Origin: Pyropia haitanensis
Taxonomy: Eukaryota; Rhodophyta; Bangiophyceae; Bangiales; Bangiaceae
NCBI GenBank assembly: GCA_008729055.1
Contig: SDUX01000010.1
Location: forward strand, 1,612,001 to 1,676,000
Direction: 5' to 3'
DNA length: 64,000 nt
Of the stretch, positions 9,154-21,000 are shown piece after piece. A model generated the notes under the pieces. That model was not told the DNA's origin, ran no database searches, and saw nothing but the letters and a program-made list of their open reading frames with translations. Numbering within the stretch: position 1 is the first letter of the stretch; every line of letters starts with the position of its first letter. The translations under genes were made by a program, and so were the position numbers.

Positions 9154-11584
9154 CCTCTTGACGGCGCAAGCCGTTTGTTGACTGCTCCCGCAGCAACTAA
9201 AAATAGCTCTCCGTCAACGACAGCCCCCAACGCAGGGAAGGAAGTTCCATCACAGCCGCAGACAAGCACCGTGCTGCACACGTGTGTGGGATGAGCCCGA
9301 CGACGGATGAGATGCATCGAACAGTGTACCCCTGTACCCCTGTGTGGTACAGCGCCCATCCGGGTGAGGCTGGGGAAGCGGGGGCGACTCGTCCTTCATG
9401 GCAGGTAACTTTCACAGCCGTTCAAACTTTTCCGGCAGACTCGACATCGCGAAGAGGTGCTGTGGGGGATTCGATCACTTTCGACGGTTCGAAAGTACAC
9501 CCAGTTGTCATCAAACCCCCCGTAGGACCTCTGGGGGAGCATTCGCGACCCCCCCCAAAGCCAAGAGGGGTGAGGGGCGCGGTGCAAAGCGCTTGAACAT
9601 AAGGCTCCACTGAGAGAGATTCAAAGCGTAGCAAGGAAGTTTGCTCACAATCGGATAAAGAAGAGAAAACGCATTTTTAAGCTTCCAGTGTTTGAGCACT
9701 TTTAGTTAGTAAAATTGAATAAGATAGCGATATGACAAGAGATTTGGTCCAATGCCTCGAATTAGTCATCGAGACGCCTGGAAGGGGCCTGACAACACAC
9801 GAGCAGCTGATTGGGGAAACTGCAGGAGCTTTCGGTGCTCAAAGGGAGCTTGGCGAAGCTGCAGCGACGTAGTAGAACGAGCGACAAGGTGTCCAACATC
9901 AATACAAGGACGAGACAGCGATGCATGTGGCAATGGTGGGTGGCTCCAAGCGAGCCTGACTGAGAAGACGGACGGCGACGAAAGGGCTAAGATTAGCGTC
10001 CTCCACCACCCAGATGGAGCCTGCTTGAACGCACCCTCTGCCACGGCTCGCTGACTTGGCAGGGATGCGCGGTTGAGTCTGGCGAGTTCAGGTCGTCTCC
10101 ATGAGATGCGGATCGCGGCCTCCTCATTTCCCGCCGGCGCGCGAGGTGTCAAGTACGGGCTCATGTCCCTACACTACTCATCACTCACTGGTCCTCTGCG
10201 CGTGCGCCAGCGCGCACAACGGCCTCGTCTGTTCAATTGCTGTAGCTACCGCGAGTGCTGCTGTATCGTCCACGGTGCTGTGGGTCTCTCTCTGCAACAG
10301 CCACCCGCGTCACTGTCCGCCGACGGTTCGGGTGGGGGGGGTGGGAGGTGAAGGCCGCAGGAGGATTGCCGGCCGGTGCCGTATGCGTCGGGCGTCTGCG
10401 TGCCCTGTGGCCGCCTCGGTCCATCTCACCAAGACACCCCCCCGATGGTGCGCGGCCGAATTTGCTCTGGATCCGAGTCCACGCGACGAGCCGGGCCTTG
10501 GCGTTCAGGAAGTGCCCATTCTCTTTTATAATTTTCACTTTTGTTGGCTGGAGAACAGCCGAACAGTTTTGGAAAGTCAGAGAAAATCCCGACCCACCCC
10601 GACGCTGCGGTGGCAGTCCCCCGCGCTGCCACACCCGCACGTTGCCTCGGCCTCCTCCGCCAAGTCCAAACGCTTGCGGGCGGTTGCCGTACCCCCCCCC
10701 CCTCTGCTCCGCCCACACCACCGCGCGGCCACCCCCCACCGCCATCCCCGCCTCGGATCAGCAGCGGCGGGAGCTCTGAAGAGGCGGGAGGAAATGTCGG
10801 GAGGCGCTCGCCCTCTCTTGTCGGGATCCAATGCGGACGTCGGGCACCCCCTCCTCGCCCTCCGCCCCCCTCCCCGCGCACACGCGAACGTGGCCGCCAT
10901 CGTCGCTGCCACCGACCCCCCCCCCCGTCTCTGTGGCGCCTGCCGGGTGCGGAGGGGCGGCGCGACAGCTGGTATGTCTCGATTCCACCGCCCTCTGCCT
11001 CGGCGGTCCTGGCTTGGCCGGGGGAGGGTGGCGCGCGGCGGCGGGCGCGGCAGCGGGCGCCACTGTGGTGGCCGACCGTCCGCCCCTTGGGTGACGGACG
11101 TCGGGAAGCGCACCGCCGCCGCTCGATTCCGTGCGCGTCCGCGCCGCGTGGCGACGGCCCTGCCTTTGGGCAGGCGGTGGTCGTCGCGCTCCCGCGTGGA
11201 GCGAGAGGAGGGCGGGGGGGGGGGGGGAAGGCAAGAGGGGGGGGAGCGGAGGGGGAGGAGACGACGGAGAGGGGCGGGCCACCCGCCGCATTAGAGTAGC
11301 GTCGGCGGTTGCATTGGCATGGGGAGGGCGGCGGGAGGAGGCGCGCGGGTGCGGGCGGGAGAGCGCGGTTGTACGCCTTGCTGGGTGGCGAGGTGATAGA
11401 GAGGAGGGGGGCGGGTGGCCGCCTCTGGCGCCTCGGGCCGCCGCGGCCGTCCGCGCAGGGGGCGGCACCTGGCAGGGGAGTGGTGGCCGCGACGGTGGCC
11501 GCGGGCGTCGGGCCCTCCCCCCCCCTCCCTTTGCCCGCATCGTGCCGACGCTGGCGCCTCTCCCCTGGTGTTCCGCGGCGGTGG
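9154..11584. other. Long intergenic region, partly AT-richer
   Basis: No supported gene. About 9590-9770 is clearly AT-richer than the rest of the window and may be an old insertion, but I find no inverted or direct repeat at its edges. From about 10,300 the sequence becomes GC-rich low complexity, open in several frames on both strands without recognisable content. Confidence 0.5.
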
Positions 11585-11585
11585 C

Positions 11586-11591
11586 TATAAG
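11586..11591 (+). promoter_or_regulatory. TATA box of the Gly/Ser repeat-protein gene
   Basis: TATAAG within CTATAAGTAG stands out in DNA that is almost purely G and C, 219 bp before the ATG at 11805. The position fits a core promoter with a 5' UTR of about 190 nt rich in C. Confidence 0.6.
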
Positions 11592-11804
11592 TAGCGGCAC
11601 CCCCACCCCGGCACGCCACCAAGCGCGCCTCCCCCACCCCACAGCGCCTTCCCACCGCAGCCACCCGCCCCCTCAACACCACCCCCCTGCCGACCACAGC
11701 GGGCGTCGCGGCCAACACCGCCCTACCGCTTTGCGGCTCGGGTGACGAGCCCTGCTCCATTTCCATACCCACCCACCAACGCCCCCCCTCGCCTCCCCGC
11801 CGCC

Positions 11805-13418
11805 ATGGGCTACACCACCACCACCGCCGCGACGGGCCTGGTGCTCGTCGCCACCGCCGTCGCCGCCACCTCGTCGGCCACCCCGGCCACTGCCACCACC
11901 ACCGTCGGCGTCACTGTCGCCACCGCCGCCGCCGCCGCCGCCGCCGCCACCAACCCGGCCGCCAGTGTTGCCACGGCCACCCCGCCGCCGGCGTCACGCG
12001 CGTCGCTCCCCGCCACGGCCGCCACCCGCACGTCCGCCGCCCCCGCCCGCCGCGCGGGCGGCCGCCGCGTCGGCGGCGTCGCCGCGGCGGCGGCGTGGCG
12101 CCGCCCGCGGGGGAGCGCACCCGCGTCGACGGGCCGGTGGGCGGCGTCGGCCAGCAAGGCCGCCGGCAGTGGGTCCGACAGCGGCTCGGACGGTGGCGCG
12201 GCGGTCCACCACGGCGCGCGCCGGCGGAGCGCGGCCAAGGCGGCCAAGGCGGGGTCGGGCAGCAGCTCTGATGGCGGGTCGGGGAACGGGTCGGGCAGCG
12301 GCTCGGGGAGCGCCTCGGGGGGCGGGCACCCGCGCCGCTACGGCGTGCACCGTAAGCACGAGCACAAGACGGCGAAGATGGGCTCAAGCAGCAGCTCCAA
12401 CGGCGGGTCGGGCAGCGGGTCGGAAAGCGGCTCGGGGGGTGGCTCAGGGAGCGGCTCGGGGAGCCGCTCGGGTGGCCGCTCCGGCGACGGGCACCCGCGC
12501 CGCTATGGCGCGCGTCGTACGCACGGGCACAAGGCGCATCAGGCGGGGTCGGGCAGCAGCTCCGACGGCGGGTCGGGCAGCGGCTCGGACGGCAGCGGCC
12601 CGGACGACCACTGGACGGCGGGCCCCTACTGGTCCGCGCCCAACCCGTACATGCCCGGCACGGGCACTGACGGCGGCGCGACCGTCCCCCGCCGCCACCG
12701 CCACCGGCGGTCCGCGTCGGGGTCAAACTCCGCGTCGGGGTCTGGCAGCGGCTCCGACGCGGGGTCGGCGTCGGGGAGCGGCTCGGGCGGCAGCTCGGGT
12801 GGCGGGCACCCGCGCCGCTACGGCGTGCGGCGGCAGCGCGGGCATCAGGCGCACAAGGCGGGGTCTGGCAGCGGCTCGGACGGCGGGTCGGGGAGCGGCT
12901 CGGGGGGTGGCTCGGGCGGCGGCTCGGGCGGCGGCTCGGGCGGCGGCTCGGGCAACGGCTCGGGCGGCGGCTCGGGCAGCGACTCGGGTGGCGGCCACCC
13001 GCGCCGCTACGGCGTGCGTCGTCAGCACGGGCACGGCGCGCCGACGGCGGGGTCAGCGAGCAGCTCTCGCGGCGGGCCGCGGGGTGGCTCGGCAGACGGC
13101 TCGGCGAGTGGCTCGGACGGCGGCTCGGGGGCCGGCGGGTCGGGGAGCGGCTCCGACGGTGGCGGCGGCGGCGGCGCCGGGCCGCGCCACCCGCCCACGC
13201 CGTGGGCGGGGTGGGCGGCGGGGTTGGACGGCGCCGGCGGCGCGGGCGGCGGCGCGCCAGGCAGCGGCGGCGCCGGCGTGCCGGGCAGCACCTCGGGCAG
13301 CGGCAGCGTCGGCGGCAGCGGCGGCAGCGGCGGCGGCGGCGGCAGCAGCGGCGGCGGCGGCGGCGGCACCGCCTATGGCGGCGCCCCCCCCCCCCACCCC
13401 CCGCCCACGTACACGTAG
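11805..13418 (+). CDS. Secreted Gly/Ser-rich repeat protein with HPRRYG modules (cell-wall or cuticle candidate)
   Basis: The start is the ATG at 11805; the frame is open further upstream but without the signal sequence at its front. The product has 537 aa. Residues about 8-22 are hydrophobic (GLVLVATAVAA), consistent with a signal peptide, followed by Ala/Thr and Arg-rich stretches. From residue about 120 the protein alternates (GS)n/(GGS)n spacers with a basic module HPRRYG[VA]xR...H seen at residues about 175, 230, 335 and 398, plus an earlier degenerate copy (HHGARRRS). Between modules 2 and 3 lies an aromatic patch (DDHWTAGPYWSAPNPYMPG). The last 120 residues are almost pure Gly/Ser with a Pro-rich end. 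The pattern resembles structural extracellular proteins: flexible spacer plus cationic His/Arg/Tyr sites that could bind acidic polysaccharide or be crosslinked. I know no named family; function is inferred. The third codon positions and repeat drift argue for a translated frame. Confidence 0.65.
   Translation: MGYTTTTAATGLVLVATAVAATSSATPATATTTVGVTVATAAAAAAAATNPAASVATATPPPASRASLPATAATRTSAAPARRAGGRRVGGVAAAAAWRRPRGSAPASTGRWAASASKAAGSGSDSGSDGGAAVHHGARRRSAAKAAKAGSGSSSDGGSGNGSGSGSGSASGGGHPRRYGVHRKHEHKTAKMGSSSSSNGGSGSGSESGSGGGSGSGSGSRSGGRSGDGHPRRYGARRTHGHKAHQAGSGSSSDGGSGSGSDGSGPDDHWTAGPYWSAPNPYMPGTGTDGGATVPRRHRHRRSASGSNSASGSGSGSDAGSASGSGSGGSSGGGHPRRYGVRRQRGHQAHKAGSGSGSDGGSGSGSGGGSGGGSGGGSGGGSGNGSGGGSGSDSGGGHPRRYGVRRQHGHGAPTAGSASSSRGGPRGGSADGSASGSDGGSGAGGSGSGSDGGGGGGAGPRHPPTPWAGWAAGLDGAGGAGGGAPGSGGAGVPGSTSGSGSVGGSGGSGGGGGSSGGGGGGTAYGGAPPPHPPPTYT
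12327..13025 (+). repeat. Spaced coding repeats: four HPRRYG modules
   Basis: Units begin at about 12327, 12492, 12807 and 12996, spaced 165, 315 and 189 bp. Each has the form CACCCGCGCCGCTA(C/T)GG followed by a variable basic/His part and a Gly/Ser spacer. Spacer length varies by whole GGS or GS codons, as expected for slippage under frame selection. Confidence 0.75.
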
Positions 13419-14077
13419 CGGGTGCAACGTCCGCGGCGGCGGCAGCGGCGGCGGCGGGGAGCGGCGGGCAGCGTCGGCCACCCGCCCACCGTCATTGCAA
13501 ACGGCACCCGAGACCGTGGGGGTGGCGAGGGGCTGAGGGTGGGGTTGGAGGGGGGGGGGGGGGGCGGCGTGGCTGGGCACTCGGAGCCGCGAGGGACGAG
13601 GGCGGACTGGCCGCGGCGACGGCTGGTCCCGTCGGTGGGGGGTGGCGTGCATCGGGGCCGCACCAATCATAGACGCAGATGAGCTCGCCGTGCACGCGCC
13701 CCACGCCGCCTCCGCCCCACACCCAAGCCACATCCCCCCACCCGACGAGACCGCGGTGCTCGCCGCCCTGCGCGCCGTCACCGCCGCCGCCACCCCCACC
13801 GCCGTCGCCACCACCGCCGCCACCGCCACCACCGCCGCCGCCGCCGCCCCACACCGCCCCCGCGTCCATCCCCGCTGGCCCGCATCACGCCCTCATCCCC
13901 CCCCCCCCGTCACCTACTCTCGGGATTGCCTCCCCCACCCCCCACCCCGCCCCCCCGCCGGCGCCCCCCGTCCGCTTCCGCGTCCTCCTCCCCCCCCCCT
14001 CCACCCCCCCTTGACACCCTCCCTACCCTGCCCCGCGTCGTCCCGCTCCGTTCTGGGCCCGCGCAGCGCGCCGCGCC
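13419..14077. other. Intergenic low-complexity DNA
   Basis: G/C-rich DNA with a G-run at about 13551-13562 and (CCG)-type repeats around 13780-13850. Open frames on both strands are not supported as genes. Confidence 0.5.
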
Positions 14078-14559
14078 ATGGCCTTTGCGCTGCCGCCGGC
14101 CGCGCCGCGGGGGCTGTGGCGGCCCGCCGCCGGCGCTACCACCGCGGCCGCCGCGGCCGCCGCCACCCCCGCCGTGCGATGGCGGACGGCGGGCGGGCGG
14201 CGCGGGCGGGCGACGCGCGTCGGGGCGCCGCTTCCCATTGTCGCCGCCGCGCGGGGGGGGCGGGGGGAGGCGGGAAGGGGGAGCGCCCCCGAGGGTGACG
14301 CCCCGCCCCGCGGCGGCGGCACCCCCCCCCCACGGCATCGCCGTCGTCGTCGCCGCCGCCGCCGCCGGCCTCATCGTCGTTGCCGCCGCCGCCGCCGCGC
14401 GTCGACCTGCCGTACGCGGCCAACCGGCCTGGCGAGCGGCGGCGGCGGCCGCCGCCAACGCGCGCCGACGACTACTTTGTGCCCGCGTTTGCGGTCGTCG
14501 CCATGGTCGGCTACGGCCTCATCATTGGGTGGGACTTTCTCAAGACGGCGCGCTGGTAG
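14078..14559 (+). CDS. Small single-helix protein with plastid-type N-terminus (unknown function)
   Basis: ATG at 14078 gives MAFALPPAAPRGLWRPAAG followed by an Ala/Arg/Thr-rich stretch, typical of a red-algal plastid transit peptide. After a C-run (about 14322-14331) the meaningful reading moves by one base into the frame that encodes VDLPYAANRPGE, then TRADDYFVPAF, one hydrophobic helix AFAVVAMVGYGLIIGW and the short tail DFLKTARW before TAG at 14557. With one base restored in the run the precursor has about 160 aa and ends about 10 residues after the helix. This layout fits a small thylakoid, or possibly mitochondrial, inner-membrane subunit. I do not recognise the family. Seen: frame contents and helix; inferred: the joining and the organelle. 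Confidence 0.5.
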
Positions 14560-17500
14560 GGCACCGGGGGGGGGGGGGCGGCGGCCGCGGTGTCAGTGAG
14601 GCGGGGGGTGGTCGAGGGGTGGTGGTGGGGACGGGCGGCGGGCAGGGGGGGAGGAGTCGTGGACGCCCTTGCCGCTTCCATTGGGTGCAAGTGGGAAGCC
14701 ATGCGATTCTGGCGGGGGGAGGCGGACTGCCCACCGGATGAACGTCGACGTGAAGGGGGGGAACGGCGCGCCGAGCTGGGTACACGAGGTTGCTTTGGTC
14801 GATGCCCGCAGCCGTGACTTGGTAGCGAAGCCGCCTGCCGCGGCCGCCCAGCCACCCTGGCCACCGTGCAAGCGCCGCCCAGGCCGCCGCCGGCGCCCGC
14901 CAGGCACCCGTGCGTCCGCACCGGCCGCCGCGGCAGCGTGTCTACCCCGCCCCGCGCCGTCCCGCCCGCCCGGGTGCCCACCCGCGCGCCCGCCCGCGGG
15001 ACGTCCCAGCCGCGGGCGGACCGCGCGGCGCGCGGGGCGGCCAGACGGCGGCGCGGCTGGCGCGTCGTCGCGACGGGCGCGCCCGCCGCGGCGACGCCGG
15101 TGGCGGCAGCGGCAGGGCGGCGGCGGCGCCCGCCGATGTGGGCGCCCGGCAGGGACCTGACCCGTCATCTACGGCGCCCGAGCGCCGTGCGCCTGTCGGC
15201 TCGTCCATGTATTGTACCCACGGACGAGCGTTCGCATCCTCTTTTTGTTTCTCGTGTTTTGTTTCGTTCTGCAAGAGAACAAGGCACTGGCGATGGCTAC
15301 TTTGCGGCGTCGCCTCGTCTCTCTGTCTCTGTCGTGCTGCACACGTGGCGAGGGTGCACAACGCACTCTTGATCCTCCCGCTCACATTGCTCAAAAAAAA
15401 TGCTCGAAGAGATCGAATGCGATCGGTTCCATCGGCCGTCTGGGAAGTGACCGCAAGCCTGAGGTGCGGATCAAGGACGAGTCGACGACGGCGGCACAGC
15501 CTCCGACGATACCAAGCCACTGCGGTGCGCACCACACCGTCCCTCTCGTCCCTGCGGGCTTCTTTCCGGGCCGTGTGCCCATCCCATCGCGACGATGGCG
15601 CTATGACGGCCGTCCTCTGTGGCCATCGCTTGACGGACGCTTCACCACTACGGACGCCTGGTCGGGCTGATCCCCTAGGGCTGCTCGACCCACTTCCCCC
15701 CGCCCGCCTCACCCTACTGTGTGCCGTCGGCGGCAGCGGCGCCCGTTTGCCGGCGCTCCCCTCGACGCTGTGAGCCGCACTGAGTACGCTGACCTCTGCT
15801 GTCTCTGCGCCCGTGGTGTCTGCGTCTGCCCCTTTCCAATGATGACAATCATTCCATGCCAAAAAAAGGAACTTGGTGAGCAGCGGGGTGCCCACGGGGC
15901 CTCGCTCCTGAGCACTGATATGATAGGCCTGAAAGGAAGGGAGAGCCGCGCCGTCGTCGCGTGGCGGGTGCGTACTGCCGGTGATTTCTGGAGGGGGTGC
16001 CTGTGCTCACGTGTTGGGTCAGCTGCTGACGACGGTGTGCTCCCGCTTCCGTTTGATACCGTCTCGTGCCCACTGTCGATGACCTTGTTGTTTGTGCAGG
16101 TGGTTATGCCGCTGCGTGCCGTTTGGGTGGTGTCGGCACGCGGTCGTCCCGTGAGCGGTTTAGCAGCGGATGCTGCCGTGGCCCCGTTGGGGTCCACCAC
16201 TCCCTTCATCCAGTATGTTTCACCCACTCATGCTTGAAGCCGGTCCTTCAGGACTAGGCACCCGGGCGCTTTGGCGCCGCCGCTTCACCTGATGAAATTG
16301 ACTTGAGTTTTTGTATAGATGACGAGTCTGACGCAGCATGCCTCCCACCGGCCACGTCGGGTGTCTTACCTGGCAGCCAATGTGGGGGGTGTGGATGACG
16401 ATAGAACCAAGTGCGCTGATGAACCGGCAACCCCGCTTCCCTTCTGCCGAGTTTGCTTCCTGCCGACACCGACGCTGGTGCAGGAGCGGAGCGTCGGAGG
16501 CTGTCACTGTTGACCAACGTGCTGACTTTGCTTCTCTCTGAGTTGTACTGCCATCTGCTGCATGCTCATGTGCCCCTTGCCGCGCCTCGCCTGTTCTGCA
16601 GGGTGTACGTTAGTTGGGCGGCGTGGGTGCCAGCAGACCCGGTGTGGGGACGTGTGTGGGGCGGTCGCGCGTGATGACCCGTTGGCATTTGTCCTAGGCT
16701 CTTGTCGGTGACGACCTTTTATCGGGCAGCTACCTTACTTTTCTTCTGTGACTGACGCGGCAGACCCACACTCGTGCGCGCGGACGATGAGATGGGAGTT
16801 GTGATGACCGTCGGCTCGGGGTACTGACTTGCTGTGGAACGCTTTTCGGATCCTTTGTTCGCATCTGCTTTTGACTTCTCCGCCCTCTTCTCGTGGGGGC
16901 GTGCGCGTTTGCATGTGTGTAGCGAGCGCTTGAGTTGATGAGAGGTGTAGCACGTCTGAGTGGAAGGATATGTTTATGGCACTCGCCTTGTTGCCGCTGA
17001 GTTGTCCAATGCCCGACCCCAATGGCTGTTGCACAAACATTCCTTGTGGTCCAGGTGGCACTTGCCCTCTATTGCCTGGAGCTTGTCTTACCGGCACTAG
17101 CAAGGAGGCCATCGTTCCTTCCGTTCGCGTGCAGCTGGCAGGGGGTTTCCCAGGAGGCAGGGGATCCATCATCTTCTCGCATGCATTCCGGTACTACCCC
17201 ACAGTGGACAGGCGTCAGTGTGGGTTGTCTCGGCCGACAAGGGCCGAAACGGATGCAGCGAGCAGCCAAGAGACACGGATGGTGCCTCTCACTCACCGAG
17301 TGTAGGCACTGCCAGACCATGCCTGCGCGAGCGGTGACGCCTCACGAGACGTTGCCCCTCTCGGGTCTGCCGCCCACCGCGAGGTGAGTGAGGGCTGTGC
17401 ATCTCGGCTTTCTCCTTGAATGGCTCCCCAGCAGACTCCGGTCGGGGAAGCGAATCCTGCGCCGACTTCCACGACTGGTCAATATGCCATGGGTGGCCTG

Positions 17501-18045
17501 CTGCCCCACCCACGACCACCCCCCTCCTGGTCGGACCACCACCGTGCAGCGTGACCTCCATCCACGTTGGCGGCGCACGCCAGTTTGTTCCCATACAGGA
17601 GACGGCATGCGTCCCTTCTGGCCTGGCTGCGTGGGCAACCGTGTCACTGGCTACCGCGGCTCAGCAGTAATCGACGCGACCACTCACGCCGTGCGCTACC
17701 CGGCACGGTGGTCGATGCGGGCGCCGAGCGCGCAGAGTGTGGAGGGCCGTTCATCAGCACCCACCCGGCCGCCGCAGTCTGCACCGCAAGGCCTTGACAC
17801 GTGCTAGTGAGCAAATGAGTGGGCAGACAGGGGGCGCCCCCCCAGCAGGCCCTATGTCGGATGGTCACGCCCCCGCCTCCCCGTCCCACCGCGGCGCTTC
17901 CCTGTGCAGTGGCAGCCACTCCTGAACCCAGGCGACGCCGTTCGACACGCCCCTCGACCGGTCGGTGGGTGCCGCGTCTCTACCCACCTCCCTCCACACC
18001 CCCCCCCCCCTTCCACTCCCCCCTCGCAGCCGCCGGTCGCCCGTG
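14560..18045. other. Region with splice-site-like signals on the + strand; no gene resolved
   Basis: From about 15,200 to 17,900 the DNA is less GC-rich and only short frames are open. Several good-looking splice signals occur on the + strand: acceptor TTGTTTGTGCAG near 16100, donor GTATGT near 16213, acceptor CCTGTTCTGCAG near 16600, and a perfect donor GAG|GTGAGT near 17384. An ATG frame at 17022-17390 begins with a hydrophobic segment (MAVAQTFLVVQVALALYCLE) and runs up to that donor. These may be exons of a multi-exon gene or of a non-coding RNA; I could not join them into a protein with a recognisable domain. Confidence 0.3.
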
Positions 18046-21000
18046 CTATGGCCGTGCCCGCCCCGGATGCAGCCGCGCCACCGCCTGGTGGACAGCCCGC
18101 GCGTCACACCCCCCACCGGCGGACACAAACCAGTGGCCGTACCGCCGGGCGCGCGCCTCCTTGGCCGCGATGCCCACGATAAAGTTGTTGTTGATGAGCG
18201 TCGGCGCCGCGGCGGCGGTCCCCCGGTAGTGCGTCCGAAACGTGTGGGGCTTGCCGTTCGACGAGTACGCGTCATACCAGCGGCCGTCGACGTACTTGTT
18301 GCGGGGAAGCACGCACACGCGTGCGGCGGGGTGGGTGGCGGTCCACGCCCGCTGCGACCGCGCGCGGGTGGCCAGGTCCGTCAGCAGCGACTGGTCATTG
18401 TCAATGTCGAGGGCGCGGGAGGAGCGCCGGGTGGCCAGCTTGTGCCGCGTGTACACGGCCGCAAACTGCGTGGCCACCTCGGACCACAGCCGGCGGGTGG
18501 CGAGCGTGGGACGGAGGAAGAGGAAGTTGCCCATGATCTCGTTGCGCGTGTTGGTCGTGCCGACCAGGTCGGCGGGGCGGACGGCCGCGGCGGCCGCCGG
18601 AGCGTCGTCCCACGGCGCATCCGCGGCGGTGGCCGTCGAGACGGGCGGGTGCCGCACCGCCCGCGCCGAGCACCCGTGAGAGACCAGCCGGAGCACGTCG
18701 GGCAGCGGGTTGCCCATCCACACCTGGTCCGTCTCGAAGAGGAGGACCCCCACGCCCCGGTCCAGCAGCTGCGACAGCAGCAGCGTCCGCTCCAGCATTA
18801 GCTGCCAGTAGCCGGGCGCGCCAAACGAGTCGCCCCGGTTCGACGCCGAGCCAGCGCCCGCGCCACCACCGCCGCCACCGACGCCAGACAGCCGGATGAC
18901 GGCGACGCGGTCCGCGAGGGATGGCAGCGCCGCCGACGCCGTCGCCTGGTCCGCCGCCTCCCCCGCCGCGGCCGCCGACGTCGGCAGCGTGGGCGTCATC
19001 GCGGTGTCGCCGGGCCGAGCGCCGACGGCAGCGCCACGCGCGCCCTGTGCGCCGGCCAGCACCCGGGATGAAGTCGATGGAAACGCGGCCACTGGCCCTA
19101 GCGCAGCACCTGTGCCACCCGCGTACCCCGCCGCCGGCGCGCCCCGCGCGGCCGTCGCGCCCACCGACTGGGACGCGGCGGCAACGGCCGCAGACAGCCG
19201 GTCGTACGACTCCCCGTCGGCTGCGGCAAACACCAGCGCGTGCGGCAGCGCGTCGAGCGCACGGGCGTTGCACAGCCAGGAGAGGGCCATGTCCGTAAAC
19301 GCGGCGGTTACGAGCGTAAACGACACAAACGGCCCCGCCGTGGCGGCCGCCCCGCCCACCGCTGTGGCCGCCGCGTGCGCGCGGGCCGCCAGCTGCTCCA
19401 CCTCCGCCAGACCGTCCGAGTCGCGCCACAGCCGCGCGTACGCGGCCATGTCCCCCCCCGTCGTGACCGCCGCGGCGTCCGCCGCCATCCGCGCCGCCTC
19501 CGCCGCCCGCTCCACCCCGTCGGTGGCGGCGGCGGCCGCGACAGCGGCCTGGGCGGCCTTGGCGCTCGCGCCGCCGCCGAGGAGCTTGAGCCTCCCAATG
19601 CCGCCCGCCGCGGCCACCGCCGCGGACGCGGCAGAGACGGCAGCAGACGTGGCCAGTCGCCGGGCACCCACATCGTCCGACCCGTACACGTGGAGGCGGC
19701 CGATCGTGATGGAGCCGTCGGCCTTGACAACGGGTGGGGAGGCGGGAAGCACAAACGACGCGGGCGCCGGTCGCCAGGGCGCTGCCAGAGACCGGCGGCG
19801 ACGCTGGAGGAGGGCCTCCTCCGCCGTGCCACGCGCGCCCAGCCGCACACGCGCAGGGGATGGGAGCACGCCGGTGCGCACGCCGGCGGCCGTCAGGCCG
19901 CCCTGCATCCGCACCGTACCACCCGCCGGGGACACGGCATCGCGGCGGAGGGCCTCACCCGGCGCCACCATGCCCACCCCCCTCCCCCCTCCCCCCCCCC
20001 AGCCGCCACCACCGCCGCCGTGGCGGCGGCATCCAGCTCGCCCTCCCCGTCGGCCGACCGCACCAGCAGCGTGTGGCTGCGCGGCGATGCCGACGGAAAC
20101 AGCACCCGCGCGCGGTAGTCTGCGCAGTAGGCGACGAGGCTGGCGCGCATCTCGGCGGCGGCGGCCGCGGCGTTGCCGCCCGCGACGCGCTCCTCCAGCG
20201 CCTTGGCCAGGGCGACGAGGCCGCCCGCGGCGCCCCAGCGGGCTCGCATCCGCCGGTCGTGCCACTCGCCAATGGCAGACCACACACCCGCGGCGGGAGC
20301 AAAGGCCGCCAGGGCCGCAGGCGGGTGCTCCACCGCGACGACGCTCGTATCGGCGAGCACCCCCTCCACCGCTGCCGCCGCCGCCGCCACCCGCGCCGAC
20401 GCGTTGACGCGCGCGCCGCCGGCGGCGGCCGCCGGCGCGGCCGTCCACGCGTCGTCGCCGGCAAGGAGCGCCGCCACCGCCGGGCCCGCCGACACGTCCA
20501 GCGCGTCGAGCGCGTAGCCGGCCATGTGCAGCCGGTGCGCCGCGTCGGCGTACCGCGAGCGGGCGGCGGTGAGCCACGACGCCCACACGGGCGACAGCTG
20601 CGTCACCGCCGCGCCGTCGAGGAAGACCACCGCGTCGTCATCCCACGACGGCACCCCCGCCACGGGGGCGCCCGCACCGTGGCGACCCGCGGCGGCAGCG
20701 GCGGCGGCAGCGTCGCCGCGGGGGCTCCCCCGCGGCGGCACCCCACGTGGCGGCCACATGTCGGCCCACGACACACTCTGCCGCGACGCGACGAGCGTCA
20801 CGTCCACGGCCGCGAGGTGCCCGCCCCCCCCCCCCCCACCCCCCCCCGCGGAGGGGCCCCCCCGCCGCCGCGGCGGCACAGGCGTGGCAAAACGCGGGTA
20901 GCCCATAGTAGATGAGGGCGGGCGCGTAGAGAAGCTTGGGCAGCGCCGCCGCCGGCGACGTGGCCGACAGCCACACGTCCACCGCGAGGCGCGTACCCGG

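Noticed and set aside
11742..11804. Upstream extension of the Gly/Ser repeat protein
   Set aside because: The extension starts at a GTG and would bury the signal peptide; ATG at 11805 is the sensible start.
18921..20407. Long plus-strand frames opposite the GT77-like gene
   Set aside because: No domains; the minus strand has DxD and other glycosyltransferase motifs.
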